Assembly: GCF_004309355.1 (NCBI RefSeq)
Contig: NZ_BJCC01000016.1
Span: 1 to 64,000 of the forward strand
Direction of reading: 5' to 3'
DNA from: Enterococcus florum
GTDB lineage: Bacteria > Bacillota > Bacilli > Lactobacillales > Enterococcaceae
Length of the DNA stretch: 64,000 nt
The stretch's first letter is position 1. The number at the start of each line of letters is the position of its first letter. Shown piece after piece: positions 7,676 to 15,937 of this stretch. Both the position numbers and the translations under genes were made by a program. The notes under the pieces were generated by a model. The model made no database searches and was not told the DNA's origin. It saw only the letters and a list, made by a program, of their open reading frames with translations.

Positions 7676-8542
7676 ATGCAGATCATTCGTCTTCTGCATA
7701 CGACGTTGGTTTTATTAAATCGAAAGAAGGTTACCGCGAAGGAACTGGCCGAACGATTCGAGGTGACGACGCGAACGATTTATCGTGATGTGGATGTCTT
7801 GAGCTTGGCCGGGATTCCGGTTTATTCGGTCAAAGGCCGAGAAGGCGGCATTTTTTTGGATGAGTCCTTTTTTGTGGACAATACCTTGATGAAGGAAGAA
7901 CAGGACGATCTGCTGCTGGCCCTACATTTGTTGCAGTCGGTCGGTCTGGCAGATACCGAAGCGCTGATCGAAAAACTGAGTACAGTATACGATTGGAGCA
8001 ACTGGTTGGAGGTCGATCTGAGCGAGAATCACAGTCTGGACCATCAAACCTTTGATCAGATCAAGCAGGCGATCTTTTCAGAAAGGCTGATTAATTTCAC
8101 GTATTATACTGAATACGGTCAAACTCGTCTGATCTCTGGGCTGCCGAAACGGATCCTTTATAAGCATCAAACCTGGTATGTGTCGATTTTTCAGCCAGCG
8201 ATTGAAGAATGGACTGCCTTTCCCCTGCAACGCGTGCAGCGTGTCACATTGGGAGAAAAGAATACAACAAAGCTACCGGATGAGGAACTCCGCTTCCCGA
8301 AAATCGAGGTCAGGGTCCGCTTCAGCAAGCGGATCGCCTATAAGCGCTACGATGAGTTTGCAAATTTGCAGCTGTTTGATAACCCTGACAGCAGCTTTGA
8401 GGCTGTCTTGACCTTTGCGGTGTTCGAGGACATGTATCGCTTTTTGCTGCCACTGGGAAAAAATGTGCAAGTACTGGAGCCTGACTGGGTCAAAGACAAG
8501 CTGATTGCATACACCCGATCTTTTTTAGAAAATCAAGTTTAA
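7676..8542 (+). CDS. HTH-WYL domain transcriptional regulator (YafY/YobV type)
   Basis: A 288-residue regulator. A DeoR-type HTH covers about residues 5-55 (VTAKELAERFEVTTRTIYRDVDVL), followed by a WYL sensor domain (about 130-215) and a C-terminal WCX extension. I place the start at 7676 because AAAGGGGG lies 7 bases before that ATG; an upstream in-frame ATG at 7658 would put this site inside the gene. WYL domains bind small ligands or nucleic acid in other proteins; the ligand here is unknown. It pairs with the GyrI-like gene 56 bp downstream, a common two-gene arrangement, and may control it. The pair is inserted between sorC and sorD. Confidence 0.88.
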   Translation: MQIIRLLHTTLVLLNRKKVTAKELAERFEVTTRTIYRDVDVLSLAGIPVYSVKGREGGIFLDESFFVDNTLMKEEQDDLLLALHLLQSVGLADTEALIEKLSTVYDWSNWLEVDLSENHSLDHQTFDQIKQAIFSERLINFTYYTEYGQTRLISGLPKRILYKHQTWYVSIFQPAIEEWTAFPLQRVQRVTLGEKNTTKLPDEELRFPKIEVRVRFSKRIAYKRYDEFANLQLFDNPDSSFEAVLTFAVFEDMYRFLLPLGKNVQVLEPDWVKDKLIAYTRSFLENQV

Positions 8543-8598
8543 TATGACATGTTCTGGCAGTTTGATTCTGTATGATAAAGAAAAGGGAGGAGAACATC

Positions 8599-9066
8599 AT
8601 GACAATTGAAGCAATCGTGAAACCAGAGCAATGGATCGTTTCCCAACACTTTACTGTTCGGGTAGAAGAAATTCCCAAGGTGATTGGACCGACATTTATG
8701 AAATTAGGCGGCTTGATCCAAGAAAAAGGCGGAACGATTTTAAGCACACCTTTTGTATCCTATAAAAACATGGGGGAAGAAGGAACTATGGACGAGACAG
8801 CCATTGAGATGGAGGTTGGGTTTCCTTTAGCTGAAAAGATCGAGGTTCCTGAAGAAGTGGACTGCTACCTGCTGCCATCCTATCAAGCCTTGTCTGCGCT
8901 GTATGTCGGACGCTATGAGGAGATGACCGGGATTTATATGGAGATGTTTGACCAGATCAAAAAATCAGATCGAAAATTTGTCGGTACTGCCTATGAATAT
9001 TATTTGAGCGACGAAGAGATTCCTCCGGAAAAACAGGAAACGATTTTGGAAGTTTTATTTGAATAG
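8599..9066 (+). CDS. GyrI-like small-molecule-binding domain protein
   Basis: A stand-alone effector-binding domain of about 155 residues of the GyrI-like/AraC_E_bind fold. Supporting stretches are IVSQHFTVRVEEIPKVIGPTF, GFPLAEKIEVPEEV and the central Y-x-A-L-S-A-L-Y-V-G. The ATG at 8599 has GGGAGG eight bases upstream; an in-frame ATG at 8572 lacks one. Such proteins bind or hydrolyse hydrophobic or cationic compounds and often travel with WYL or MerR regulators, so it may be the effector sensor or target of the preceding regulator. No link to sorbose use can be shown. TATGAT (8571-8576) may be a private -10 box. Confidence 0.75.
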   Translation: MTIEAIVKPEQWIVSQHFTVRVEEIPKVIGPTFMKLGGLIQEKGGTILSTPFVSYKNMGEEGTMDETAIEMEVGFPLAEKIEVPEEVDCYLLPSYQALSALYVGRYEEMTGIYMEMFDQIKKSDRKFVGTAYEYYLSDEEIPPEKQETILEVLFE

Positions 9067-9078
9067 CCCCAATGCCTT

Positions 9079-9107
9079 GCATCAGCACAAACGCTGGTGC
9101 TTTTTTT
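9079..9107 (+). terminator. Terminator after the WYL/GyrI-like pair
   Basis: GCATCAGC (9079-9086) pairs with GCTGGTGC (9093-9100, one G-T pair) and seven T follow. It separates the two-gene module from the sor operon promoter. Confidence 0.9.
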
Positions 9108-9155
9108 GTGCGCCGGCAAAAGTGCGCAGGTGGGATTTTCTATTTCCTCTTTTTG

Positions 9156-9170
9156 CACAAAAGTGATTTG
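9156..9170. promoter_or_regulatory. Candidate SorC site upstream of the sor promoter
   Basis: CACAAAAGTGATTTG differs from the sorC-promoter copy CACAAATGTGATTT by a single base over 14 positions. It lies roughly 60-75 bases before the predicted transcription start of sorD, a position suited to activation or looping. Confidence 0.5.
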
Positions 9171-9195
9171 ATTATAAAAAAATTGCAAAAAGATG

Positions 9196-9224
9196 TTGAC
9201 AACGTTTTCTTAAGCCGTTAGAAT
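9196..9224 (+). promoter_or_regulatory. sor operon promoter with overlapping cre-like site
   Basis: TTGACA (9196-9201), exactly 17 bases, then TAGAAT (9219-9224): a strong sigma-A promoter. The -35 overlaps TGACAACGTTTTCT (9197-9210), which fits the CcpA cre consensus TGWNANCGNTNWCA except at the last base. This suggests carbon catabolite repression by blocking RNA polymerase. Confidence 0.8.
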
Positions 9225-9251
9225 ACAGTTGTAACAAACGTTAATCAAAAA

Positions 9252-9263
9252 TCACAAATGTGT
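9252..9263. promoter_or_regulatory. Candidate SorC operator in the sor leader
   Basis: TCACAAATGTGT shares 11 identical bases with the palindrome at 6617. It sits about 20-30 bases after the predicted start of transcription and just before the ribosome site of sorD, where a bound regulator could block the polymerase. Confidence 0.55.
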
Positions 9264-9279
9264 TGAAGGGGATTTTACA

Positions 9280-10080
9280 ATGACTTGGCTAAATGTAGAA
9301 GGAAAAACGGCGATCGTGACCGGCGGTTCATCAGGGATCGGAGCAGCAATCGTGCAATCGCTTTGCAACTTGGGCGTGAATGTCGTCAATGCGGATTTGA
9401 GAGAAGGCAGCTACCAGCACGATCGATTGCTTTTCAGTGAAACCAATGTGACTGATCCTGAATCTGTTCAGCAAACGGTAGACAAAGCGGTTGAGACCTT
9501 TGGACAAATCGACGCACTGGTCAATAATGCGGGGATCAATATTCCAGCATTACTGGTAGATGAAGCACAAACTGAAAACGGCAAATTCGAAATCAATGAA
9601 AACATCTTTGCCAAAATGATCGACATCAATCAAAAAGGCGTATATCTGATGGGGCAGGCGGTCGGACGAGAGCTCGTGAAGCAGCAATCCGGTGTGATCA
9701 TCAACATGTCGTCAGAATGCGGATTGGAAGGCTCCGAAGGACAAAGTGTTTATGCTGCGACCAAAGCGGCAGTCAACAGCTTCACTCGTTCATGGGCTAA
9801 AGAGTTAGGTAAAAAAGGCGTGCGAGTCGTAGGAATTGCGCCGGGAATCATGGAAGAAACTGGATTGCGGACGATTGAGTATGAAACAGCCTTGGCTTAT
9901 ACACGGGGAATCACTGTTGATCAGTTGAGAGCAGGCTATACCAACACGAAGACTATTCCATTAGGTAGAGACGGCAAATTATCTGAGGTGGCCGATCTAG
10001 TCGCTTATTTCATTTCAGAACGTTCAAGCTATATCGCAGGAATCACTGTAAATGTGGCTGGCGGAAAAACGAGAGGGTAG
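9280..10080 (+). CDS. sorD: Sorbitol-6-phosphate 2-dehydrogenase (SDR family)
   Basis: A 266-residue classical short-chain dehydrogenase. The NAD(P)-binding TGGSSGIG is at 14-21, NNAG at 82-85, the catalytic serine in INMSSE (144-145), and Y158-x3-K162. In L-sorbose catabolism SorE reduces sorbose-1-phosphate to glucitol-6-phosphate, and SorD oxidises that to fructose-6-phosphate. The assignment rests on its place as first gene of an operon in the same order as Klebsiella sorCDFBAME; the SDR family alone would not fix the substrate. RBS GAAGGGG precedes the ATG, and the next gene begins at the base after its stop. Confidence 0.88.
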   Translation: MTWLNVEGKTAIVTGGSSGIGAAIVQSLCNLGVNVVNADLREGSYQHDRLLFSETNVTDPESVQQTVDKAVETFGQIDALVNNAGINIPALLVDEAQTENGKFEINENIFAKMIDINQKGVYLMGQAVGRELVKQQSGVIINMSSECGLEGSEGQSVYAATKAAVNSFTRSWAKELGKKGVRVVGIAPGIMEETGLRTIEYETALAYTRGITVDQLRAGYTNTKTIPLGRDGKLSEVADLVAYFISERSSYIAGITVNVAGGKTRG

Positions 10081-10506
10081 GTGAAGAAAGTGAACAAAGT
10101 AATTTTAGTGGCGCATGGTAAATTAGCCCATGAAATGAAAAAATCTGCGGAAATGATCTTCGGAGCGCTGCCAGATGTTCAATCGATCGAATTTCTGAAG
10201 GAAGAAGGGCTGGACTCGATCCAACAAAAAATTAGTCAGGCGATGACTGACGAGACAGCAAATTATTTAATCTTAGCAGATCTATTTTGCGGGACGCCCT
10301 ACAATGCCAGCTGTGGGATTGCTATGAAGAATACGCAACAGAGCATCGAGGTCGTTTCAGGAATGTCGCTGCCTTTGGTATTAGAGGCTGCGAGTATGCT
10401 TCAAGGAAATTATTTGTCTAGTATTGTGAAACATCTTACAAGTGTTGCCGGCGATACAGTCAAATCATTTAGAGAACAAATTATTGAGGAAGAGGAGGAT
10501 TTCTAA
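10081..10506 (+). CDS. sorF: PTS EIIA component, mannose/sorbose family
   Basis: A 141-residue soluble EIIA of the mannose-fructose-sorbose PTS family. The phosphoryl-accepting histidine lies in the N-terminal VILVAHGKLA, and the active-site floor is seen in ILADLFCGTPYNAS. It takes phosphate from HPr and passes it to EIIB. The start is GTG, either at 10081, directly after the sorD stop, or at 10090; the upstream GAGAGGG serves both. It is translationally close-packed with sorD and sorB, as expected for subunits made in fixed ratio. Confidence 0.9.
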   Translation: MKKVNKVILVAHGKLAHEMKKSAEMIFGALPDVQSIEFLKEEGLDSIQQKISQAMTDETANYLILADLFCGTPYNASCGIAMKNTQQSIEVVSGMSLPLVLEAASMLQGNYLSSIVKHLTSVAGDTVKSFREQIIEEEEDF

Positions 10507-10995
10507 ATGCAAATCAAATTAGCACGGATTGATGATCGATTGATCCATGGACAGGTAGCAACGGTGTGGGCCAAGGAGGCTGGAGCAGAACGAATTATCG
10601 TAGTCAGTGAAGAGGTAGCCAATGATGAGGTGCGTCGCACGCTGGTAAAACAAGCAGCACCTCCAGGCATTAAGGCCAACATTGTGGATGTCGAAAAGGC
10701 CGTTAAAGTGTACAACAATCCTAAATATGCAAATGAAACCGTCTTTTATTTGTTTACCAATCCAGGAGAAGTCTTGGCGATGGTGGAAAATGGCGTGCCA
10801 ATCAAATCCATTAACATTGGCGGTATGCATTTTAAAGACGGTCGAACACAAGTAACCAAAGCTGTTTCTATCGATCAAAAGGATGCAGCGGCTTTTAGAA
10901 AGCTGGCTGAAATTGGGGTAGAGCTGGATCTGCGAGTAGTTGCAACGGATGCAAAAGGTGATTTTGAAGCGAAATTAAAAGAGGCTGGATTTTAA
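10507..10995 (+). CDS. sorB: PTS EIIB component, mannose/sorbose family
   Basis: A 162-residue EIIB that transfers phosphate from EIIA to the incoming sugar. Phospho-acceptor H14 sits in the family signature RIDDRLIHGQV at residues 7-17. Next come IIVVSEEVANDEVRRTLVKQAAPPG and the conserved NIGGMHF. Length and motif match SorB/ManX-type domains. It starts three bases after the EIIA stop with GAGGAGG inside the end of that gene, so the two are tightly coupled. In this operon the sugar would be L-sorbose, taken up as sorbose-1-phosphate. Confidence 0.93.
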   Translation: MQIKLARIDDRLIHGQVATVWAKEAGAERIIVVSEEVANDEVRRTLVKQAAPPGIKANIVDVEKAVKVYNNPKYANETVFYLFTNPGEVLAMVENGVPIKSINIGGMHFKDGRTQVTKAVSIDQKDAAAFRKLAEIGVELDLRVVATDAKGDFEAKLKEAGF

Positions 10996-11014
10996 AGAGA
11001 GGGGCTAAGTACCG

Positions 11015-11827
11015 ATGGAATTATCAATGATTCAAATTGTTCTTATTTTTCTTTTCTCCTGTGTTTGTGGGATGGGCAGTGTACTGGATGAGTTTCAAAC
11101 CCATCGTCCACTAATTGCTTGTACGGTAGTTGGATTGATCTTAGGCGACTTAACAACGGGAATTATTTTAGGCGGAACGCTGGAGCTGATTGCTTTAGGC
11201 TGGATGAATATTGGGGCAGCACAATCGCCGGACTCCGCTTTAGCCAGTGTAATTTCGACCATTCTAGTCGTTGTTGGTCAGCAGGATATTCAAGCAGGGA
11301 TTGCGATTGCTTTGCCAGTGGCAGCAGCGGGCCAAGTGTTGACGGTCTTTGCCCGAACGATTACGGTAGCGTTTCAGCATGCGGCAGATCGCGAAGCAGA
11401 GAAAGCCAACTTTAACAAGATTATCTTCATCCACTTTAGCGCTCTGTTCGTTCAAGCCTTGCGGGTAGCAATTCCAGCGACGATTGTCGCAGCCTTCGTG
11501 AGTGCTGAAATGGTGACGAATATGCTGAACATGATTCCTGATGTGGTTACGGGTGGTTTAGCAGTCGCCGGCGGCTTTATCGTAGTCGTTGGGTATGCGA
11601 TGGTCTTGAACATGATGAGTGTAAAATATTTAATGCCATTTTTCTTCTTAGGTTTTGTTTTAGGCGGGTATTTGGACTTTAGTTTGCTGTCCTTTGGGAT
11701 TGTCGGCTTGATTATTGCCTTGATCTACGTGCAATTAAATCCGAATTTCAAAAAGCAGGACGCTTCTGGCGGAATAGTCGCAGCAACAGCAGGCGGCGAC
11801 TTAGCTGACGATGAATTAGAAGATTAG
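11015..11827 (+). CDS. sorA: PTS EIIC permease, mannose/sorbose family
   Basis: A 270-residue integral membrane subunit of the sorbose PTS. It has the N-terminal block SCVCGMGSVLDEFQTHRPLIACTVVGLILGD and the GGTLELIALGWMNIGAAQSPDSALASV signature that lines the sugar pathway in the EIIC-Man family. Several hydrophobic helices follow and the tail is a short acidic stretch (DLADDELED). With EIID it forms the channel through which sugar is moved and phosphorylated by EIIB. RBS GAGAGGGG precedes the ATG at 11015. Confidence 0.93.
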   Translation: MELSMIQIVLIFLFSCVCGMGSVLDEFQTHRPLIACTVVGLILGDLTTGIILGGTLELIALGWMNIGAAQSPDSALASVISTILVVVGQQDIQAGIAIALPVAAAGQVLTVFARTITVAFQHAADREAEKANFNKIIFIHFSALFVQALRVAIPATIVAAFVSAEMVTNMLNMIPDVVTGGLAVAGGFIVVVGYAMVLNMMSVKYLMPFFFLGFVLGGYLDFSLLSFGIVGLIIALIYVQLNPNFKKQDASGGIVAATAGGDLADDELED

Positions 11828-11841
11828 GAGGAGTTAACAAT

Positions 11842-12696
11842 ATGGAAACTACGGCAACAGAAACCAAAGCACCCGTGCAGTCAAAAATTACTAAGCAGGA
11901 CTTGATGCGCACGTTTCTTTTTTCAAATTTTCAGCAAGCATCTTTTAACTATGAACGCATTCACGCCTTAGCTTTTTGTGTAGATATGATCCCGACCATT
12001 AAGCGGGTGTATCATACGAAAGAAGAGCAAGCGGAAGCGTTGAAACGCAATATGACCTTTTTCAATGTAACACCCGCAGTTTGCGGGCCGGTGATTGGTG
12101 TAACCATGGCGATGGAAGAAGCCAAAGCATCCGGAGCAGACATCGACGAAGGAACCATTAACAGCTTGAAGATCGGATTAATGGGACCACTCTGTGGGGT
12201 AGGTGATCCACTGGTATGGGGAACCTTGCGTCCGATAACTGCAGCAATGGGCGCATCGTTGGCTCTGAGTGGTAACATCTTTGGGCCACTATTGTTCTTC
12301 TTTGCCTTTAATGCAGTGCGGATTGCCATGAAATGGTTTGGTTTAACTTACGGCTTTAGAAAAGGGATGGATATCGTTTCCGACCTGTCCGGCAATCTTC
12401 TGCAAAAATTAACCGAGGGGGCTACTATTCTAGGCTTGTTCATCATGGGTGTACTGGTTACTAAGTGGACCACCATCAATATTCCGTTAGTTGTTTCTAA
12501 AACAGCGGGTGCGGATGGGCAAGAAGTGATTACGACTGTACAAAATGTATTGGATGATTTAGTACCCGGTCTTTTAGCATTAGGTTTAACACTATTAATG
12601 ATGCGCTTATTAAAGAAAAAAGTGAGTCCGATTGTTTTGATCTTTGTTTTGTTTGCAGTGGGAATTATCGGTTATGGATTAGGAATTTTAGCGTAA
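11842..12696 (+). CDS. sorM: PTS EIID component, mannose/sorbose family
   Basis: A 284-residue membrane subunit found only in mannose-family PTS. The cytosolic N-terminal part has the family pattern LMRTFLFSNFQQASFNYER and ALAFCVDMIPTIKRVY. The central GLMGPLCGVGDPLVWGTLRPI is the EIID hallmark, and hydrophobic C-terminal segments follow. It associates with EIIC to form the sorbose translocator. The gene begins 14 bp after sorA with AGGAGGAG upstream and is followed closely by sorE. Confidence 0.93.
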   Translation: METTATETKAPVQSKITKQDLMRTFLFSNFQQASFNYERIHALAFCVDMIPTIKRVYHTKEEQAEALKRNMTFFNVTPAVCGPVIGVTMAMEEAKASGADIDEGTINSLKIGLMGPLCGVGDPLVWGTLRPITAAMGASLALSGNIFGPLLFFFAFNAVRIAMKWFGLTYGFRKGMDIVSDLSGNLLQKLTEGATILGLFIMGVLVTKWTTINIPLVVSKTAGADGQEVITTVQNVLDDLVPGLLALGLTLLMMRLLKKKVSPIVLIFVLFAVGIIGYGLGILA

Positions 12697-12712
12697 ATAT
12701 TGGAGGATAATA

Positions 12713-13939
12713 ATGAAAACGAAAGCAGTTCGCTTATACGGCAAAAAGGATTTGCGATTGGAAGAATTTGACTTACCAGAAATCAAGGACAATGAGATTT
12801 TAGCCTCAGTCATTACTGACAGTATCTGTATGTCCACCTGGAAGCTGGCCAACCAGGGAGGCGACCATAAAAAAGCCCCAGATAATGTAGCGGAAAATCC
12901 GATCATTGTCGGCCATGAATTTTGTGGAGAACTGCTGGAAGTGGGCGGAAAATGGGCCCACAAATACAAAAAAGGGGAGCGCTACGTGGTGCAGGCGAAC
13001 TTGCAATTGTCAGATCGTCCAGACTGCCCGGGCTACTCTTATGCTTACACTGGCGGGGATGCTACCTATATCGTTATCTCTGAAGATGTCATGAATCAAG
13101 ATTGTTTAATCCCTTATAAAGGAGAAACGTATTTTGAAGGCTCATTGATCGAACCTTTGTCTTGTGTGATCGGTGCTTTTGAAGCCAACTATCATTTGAA
13201 AGAGGGCAGCTACGAACACCAAATGGGCGTAAAACCAGGCGGCAATATGCTGATCATGGGCGGCACAGGTCCGATGGGGCTTTTAGCGATTGATTATGCC
13301 CTGCATGGTCCGATTCGCCCGAAAAACTTGGTAATCACCGATCGTGATCCAGACAAACTGGCTCGAGCTGAAAAATTGTATCCAAGTCAAGACGGCATCA
13401 CCGTTCAATATGTCAATGTAGGTGCTGTAGAGGATCAGGTATCTGTCTTGAAAGAGGCGGTGCAAGGTGGATTTGACGACATTTTCGTGATGGTTCCTGC
13501 TGAGAAAGTCGTGACGGATGCAGCAGATATGCTGAACCCTGACGGCTGCCTGAATTTCTTTGCCGGACCGCAAAACAAAGAGTTTTCGGCAAAGGTCAAT
13601 TTCTATGATGTGCATTATTCCTTCACTCATTTCGTCGGAACCTCCGGCGGCAACACCGAAGATATGCGCAAAGCAGTCAAATTGATTGAGGAGAAAAAGG
13701 TTAAAGTAGCCAATGTGGTAACTCACATTTTAGGCCTGGATGCGGTAGCAGAAACCACCTTGAACCAGCCGACAATCGGCGGCGGCAAAAAGCTGGTGTA
13801 TACCCATAAAAAATACGATTTGACCAAACTTTCAGATTTAGACCCTGCTTCTAAGCTAGGACAGATCTTGGCAAAAACTGACGGCATCTGGAGCAAAGAA
13901 GCAGAGGAGTATGTATTAAAGGAATTTACAGAGATTTAA
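12713..13939 (+). CDS. sorE: L-sorbose-1-phosphate reductase
   Basis: A 408-residue zinc-type medium-chain dehydrogenase/reductase. It is longer than usual alcohol dehydrogenases and ends in a lysine- and acid-rich tail. The GHEFCGELLEVG block (about 63-74) carries zinc ligands, and GGNMLIMGGTGPMGLLAI is the nucleotide-binding region. Length and sequence fit SorE of Klebsiella and Lactobacillus. It reduces sorbose-1-phosphate to glucitol-6-phosphate, which SorD then oxidises. It is the last gene of the operon, with TTGGAGGA before the ATG and a strong terminator 3 bp after the stop. Confidence 0.9.
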   Translation: MKTKAVRLYGKKDLRLEEFDLPEIKDNEILASVITDSICMSTWKLANQGGDHKKAPDNVAENPIIVGHEFCGELLEVGGKWAHKYKKGERYVVQANLQLSDRPDCPGYSYAYTGGDATYIVISEDVMNQDCLIPYKGETYFEGSLIEPLSCVIGAFEANYHLKEGSYEHQMGVKPGGNMLIMGGTGPMGLLAIDYALHGPIRPKNLVITDRDPDKLARAEKLYPSQDGITVQYVNVGAVEDQVSVLKEAVQGGFDDIFVMVPAEKVVTDAADMLNPDGCLNFFAGPQNKEFSAKVNFYDVHYSFTHFVGTSGGNTEDMRKAVKLIEEKKVKVANVVTHILGLDAVAETTLNQPTIGGGKKLVYTHKKYDLTKLSDLDPASKLGQILAKTDGIWSKEAEEYVLKEFTEI

Positions 13940-13942
13940 ATA

Positions 13943-13970
13943 AAAAACCGCAGTCCGCTGCGGTTTTTTT
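13943..13970 (+). terminator. sor operon terminator
   Basis: AAACCGCAG and CTGCGGTTT form a perfect 9-bp stem with a TCCG loop, followed by a run of T. It closes the sorDFBAME transcript. Confidence 0.95.
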
Positions 13971-13978
13971 GTTGAGCA

Positions 13979-14335
13979 TTAAAATCCCATAGAGCCCTCT
14001 TTGTGACGTACGGTGTCCATTGAAAAATCCTGTTCCCTCATAGCAACATTCAGTACACAGCCTTCACTGGCCTTTTGAGAGAGCAGTTTTTCCTCGCCGA
14101 CGGCAGGCAATCCCATCAACATGTGGATCGGTTCTACCTATCATCAGCAGACAATTACGTCGGCTAAGGGCGATGGACACGTCCATTTCAACGATGGTTT
14201 GGACCGGATCGTCCGTTTCAGGAGTACATTCACTATAGTTGATAGTCGGTCGATGCTCGGCGGAAAGCACATGAACGCTGTTGGTTGGTAAGAAGCAAAT
14301 TTTTCTGGTTTCTTACCATTGATCTTAATGATCAT
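13979..14335 (-). pseudogene. Frameshifted remnant of a small gene of unknown function
   Basis: Reading the minus strand from ATG 14335 (GAGG 7-8 bases upstream) gives MIIKINGKKPEKFAS. The frame then drifts. A natural-looking stretch (VLSAEHRPTINYSECTPE then GRTDPHVDGIA) continues in a second frame over about 14290-14125. The first frame resumes with EEKLLSQKASEG up to a TAA at 13979-13981. The whole is 357 bases, a multiple of three, so two compensating small indels would restore an intact protein of about 118 residues. I do not recognise the family. Sequencing error is the alternative to gene decay. Confidence 0.5.
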
Positions 14336-14920
14336 AGCATCGCCTCAAGTTCCCTCTTCCACGAACGATTGGTGTCTGCGGCTCCTTTTTATATAATAGC
14401 GTTCCTCATTTATCAGAGCAGTGTAAAAAAATCGCGAAACTGCATGTCAGGTTTATGAATTATTTTCGTTAAAAAGAAGGCTGTTTTTTTCTTTCTCATA
14501 AAAGAATGAATTGCAAACTGCCTTATCAAAACTTGGTTAGGAAGGACAACTTGCCGGAAAAGAAAGTCTGAAAGATCTACGACTATTGAAAAGGGTTTCA
14601 AATAAATGGATGTTATATTATGAACTTTTATTCGTTGTTCCGCTACATCATAATGACACTTAGAAAACATTCATTTAGTCACGCCCAATAAAAGAGCAAT
14701 CGACTGTCCTCGAAGCATCAAGCATTCAATAAACAACTAGTCATTTTCCGAACCCAAATGGATAACTATTCTTACGCTCAAATGCAGCGATGCAAGAAGG
14801 ACAAGTCGAAGACGGATTAGAAGATTCACTGTTTTTTTATGTATCGAGTCGTCGAAAAAGCTTTCTTAATAATACCTTCTTTGCTACACTAAAAAAAACA
14901 AGGCAAAAGGAAGGATCCAG
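14336..14920. other. Intergenic stretch without a supported gene
   Basis: Only short open frames without ribosome sites occur here, and none resembles a known family. On the minus strand an AT-rich box (TATTATATAA, near 14390) and AAAAAGGAG look like the promoter side of the decayed gene at 13979-14335. The right end holds the untypical promoter and RBS (GGAAGGA) of the LacI-type regulator. The stretch looks like eroded DNA. Confidence 0.45.
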
Positions 14921-15937
14921 ATGAAGATCACTATCAAGGAGATTGCTGAACTGGCAGGCGTTTCCGTCACAACGGTCTCTCAAATCTTAAACAATAAAGG
15001 CAGTCGGTTTAGCGAACAGACACGCAAACGCGTCATGGCGATCGTGGATGAATACCAGTATAAACCGGATTTTTTTGCGGCTAATTTGATCAACCGCCAT
15101 TCAAAAACCATCGGGATGATTGTGCCGGATGTCACCGACTTTTTCTTCTCGAAAATCATTGAAGGGGTCGAAAGCTATCTGAATCCCTTGGGCTATATGA
15201 TCATCTTATGCAATTCCCGGCATGACAAGGAGCAGGAGGAGCGTTATTTAAATGAATTGTCGCATCGCTCGGTGGATGGAATCCTGATGGCAACACCCAA
15301 TCAGCTGCCGCCTGAGCAGTCGCTGAACAGTGATTTTTATCGCCATCGTCCGATCGTTTTGATTGATCGCGGATTGAATGAACGAGACTGGGGTCAGCTG
15401 CTGGTTGAGGAATACGCGGGTGCTCAGGAAGTGATTCGCATGCTGGTGGCTCATGGCCATCGTCATATCGGTATGCTGAAGGAAGACGAGGGCTATTATC
15501 AGCTGTCTGAACGTTACAATGCGTATCGTCAGGTAGTAGCCGAAAATGATCTGCCCTTTGATGACAGCTATGTGACGCATGGCGGCTTGACCATTGCCGG
15601 CGGCTATAAAGCAGCTAAAGAATTATTAAGAAATTCTAAAATCACTGCGATTTTTTGCGGCAACGATGAGATGGCGATCGGCTGTTATCAAGCGATTTAT
15701 GAGAGTGGCCGGAGAATTCCAGACGACATTTCGGTGGTGGGATTCGATGGATTGGAAGTCAGCAAGTACATGGTGCCGCCTTTGACTACGGTCTTTCAGC
15801 CAAGCTTTGAAATCGGGTTTTCTGCGGCTAAATTTTTGGTGGATGCCATCAATTTTCCCTCTCAGAGAATCCCAAACAAAATCTTCCAGACTAAATTAAT
15901 TATTCGTGAGAGTGTTGCTTCAAGGGGTGAGGCTTGA
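14921..15937 (+). CDS. LacI-family transcriptional regulator
   Basis: A 338-residue LacI/GalR regulator. The N-terminal HTH covers about residues 3-50 (TIKEIAELAGVSVTTVSQILNNKGSRFSEQTRKRV), followed by the hinge and a periplasmic-binding-protein-like sensor domain (from GMIVPDVTDFFFSKIIEGVE to TVFQPSFEIGFSAAKFLVDAI). It resembles ribose-operon (RbsR-like) members. It directly precedes and is co-oriented with the nucleoside catabolic operon, so nucleoside or ribose control is a fair guess. CytR of E. coli is a LacI-family precedent. The ligand is not known. AGGAAGGA lies before ATG 14921. Confidence 0.85.
   Translation: MKITIKEIAELAGVSVTTVSQILNNKGSRFSEQTRKRVMAIVDEYQYKPDFFAANLINRHSKTIGMIVPDVTDFFFSKIIEGVESYLNPLGYMIILCNSRHDKEQEERYLNELSHRSVDGILMATPNQLPPEQSLNSDFYRHRPIVLIDRGLNERDWGQLLVEEYAGAQEVIRMLVAHGHRHIGMLKEDEGYYQLSERYNAYRQVVAENDLPFDDSYVTHGGLTIAGGYKAAKELLRNSKITAIFCGNDEMAIGCYQAIYESGRRIPDDISVVGFDGLEVSKYMVPPLTTVFQPSFEIGFSAAKFLVDAINFPSQRIPNKIFQTKLIIRESVASRGEA

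Noticed and set aside
14413-14670. 85-codon open frame on the minus strand beside the decayed gene
   Set aside because: No ribosome site, no recognisable family and composition like random AT-rich DNA.
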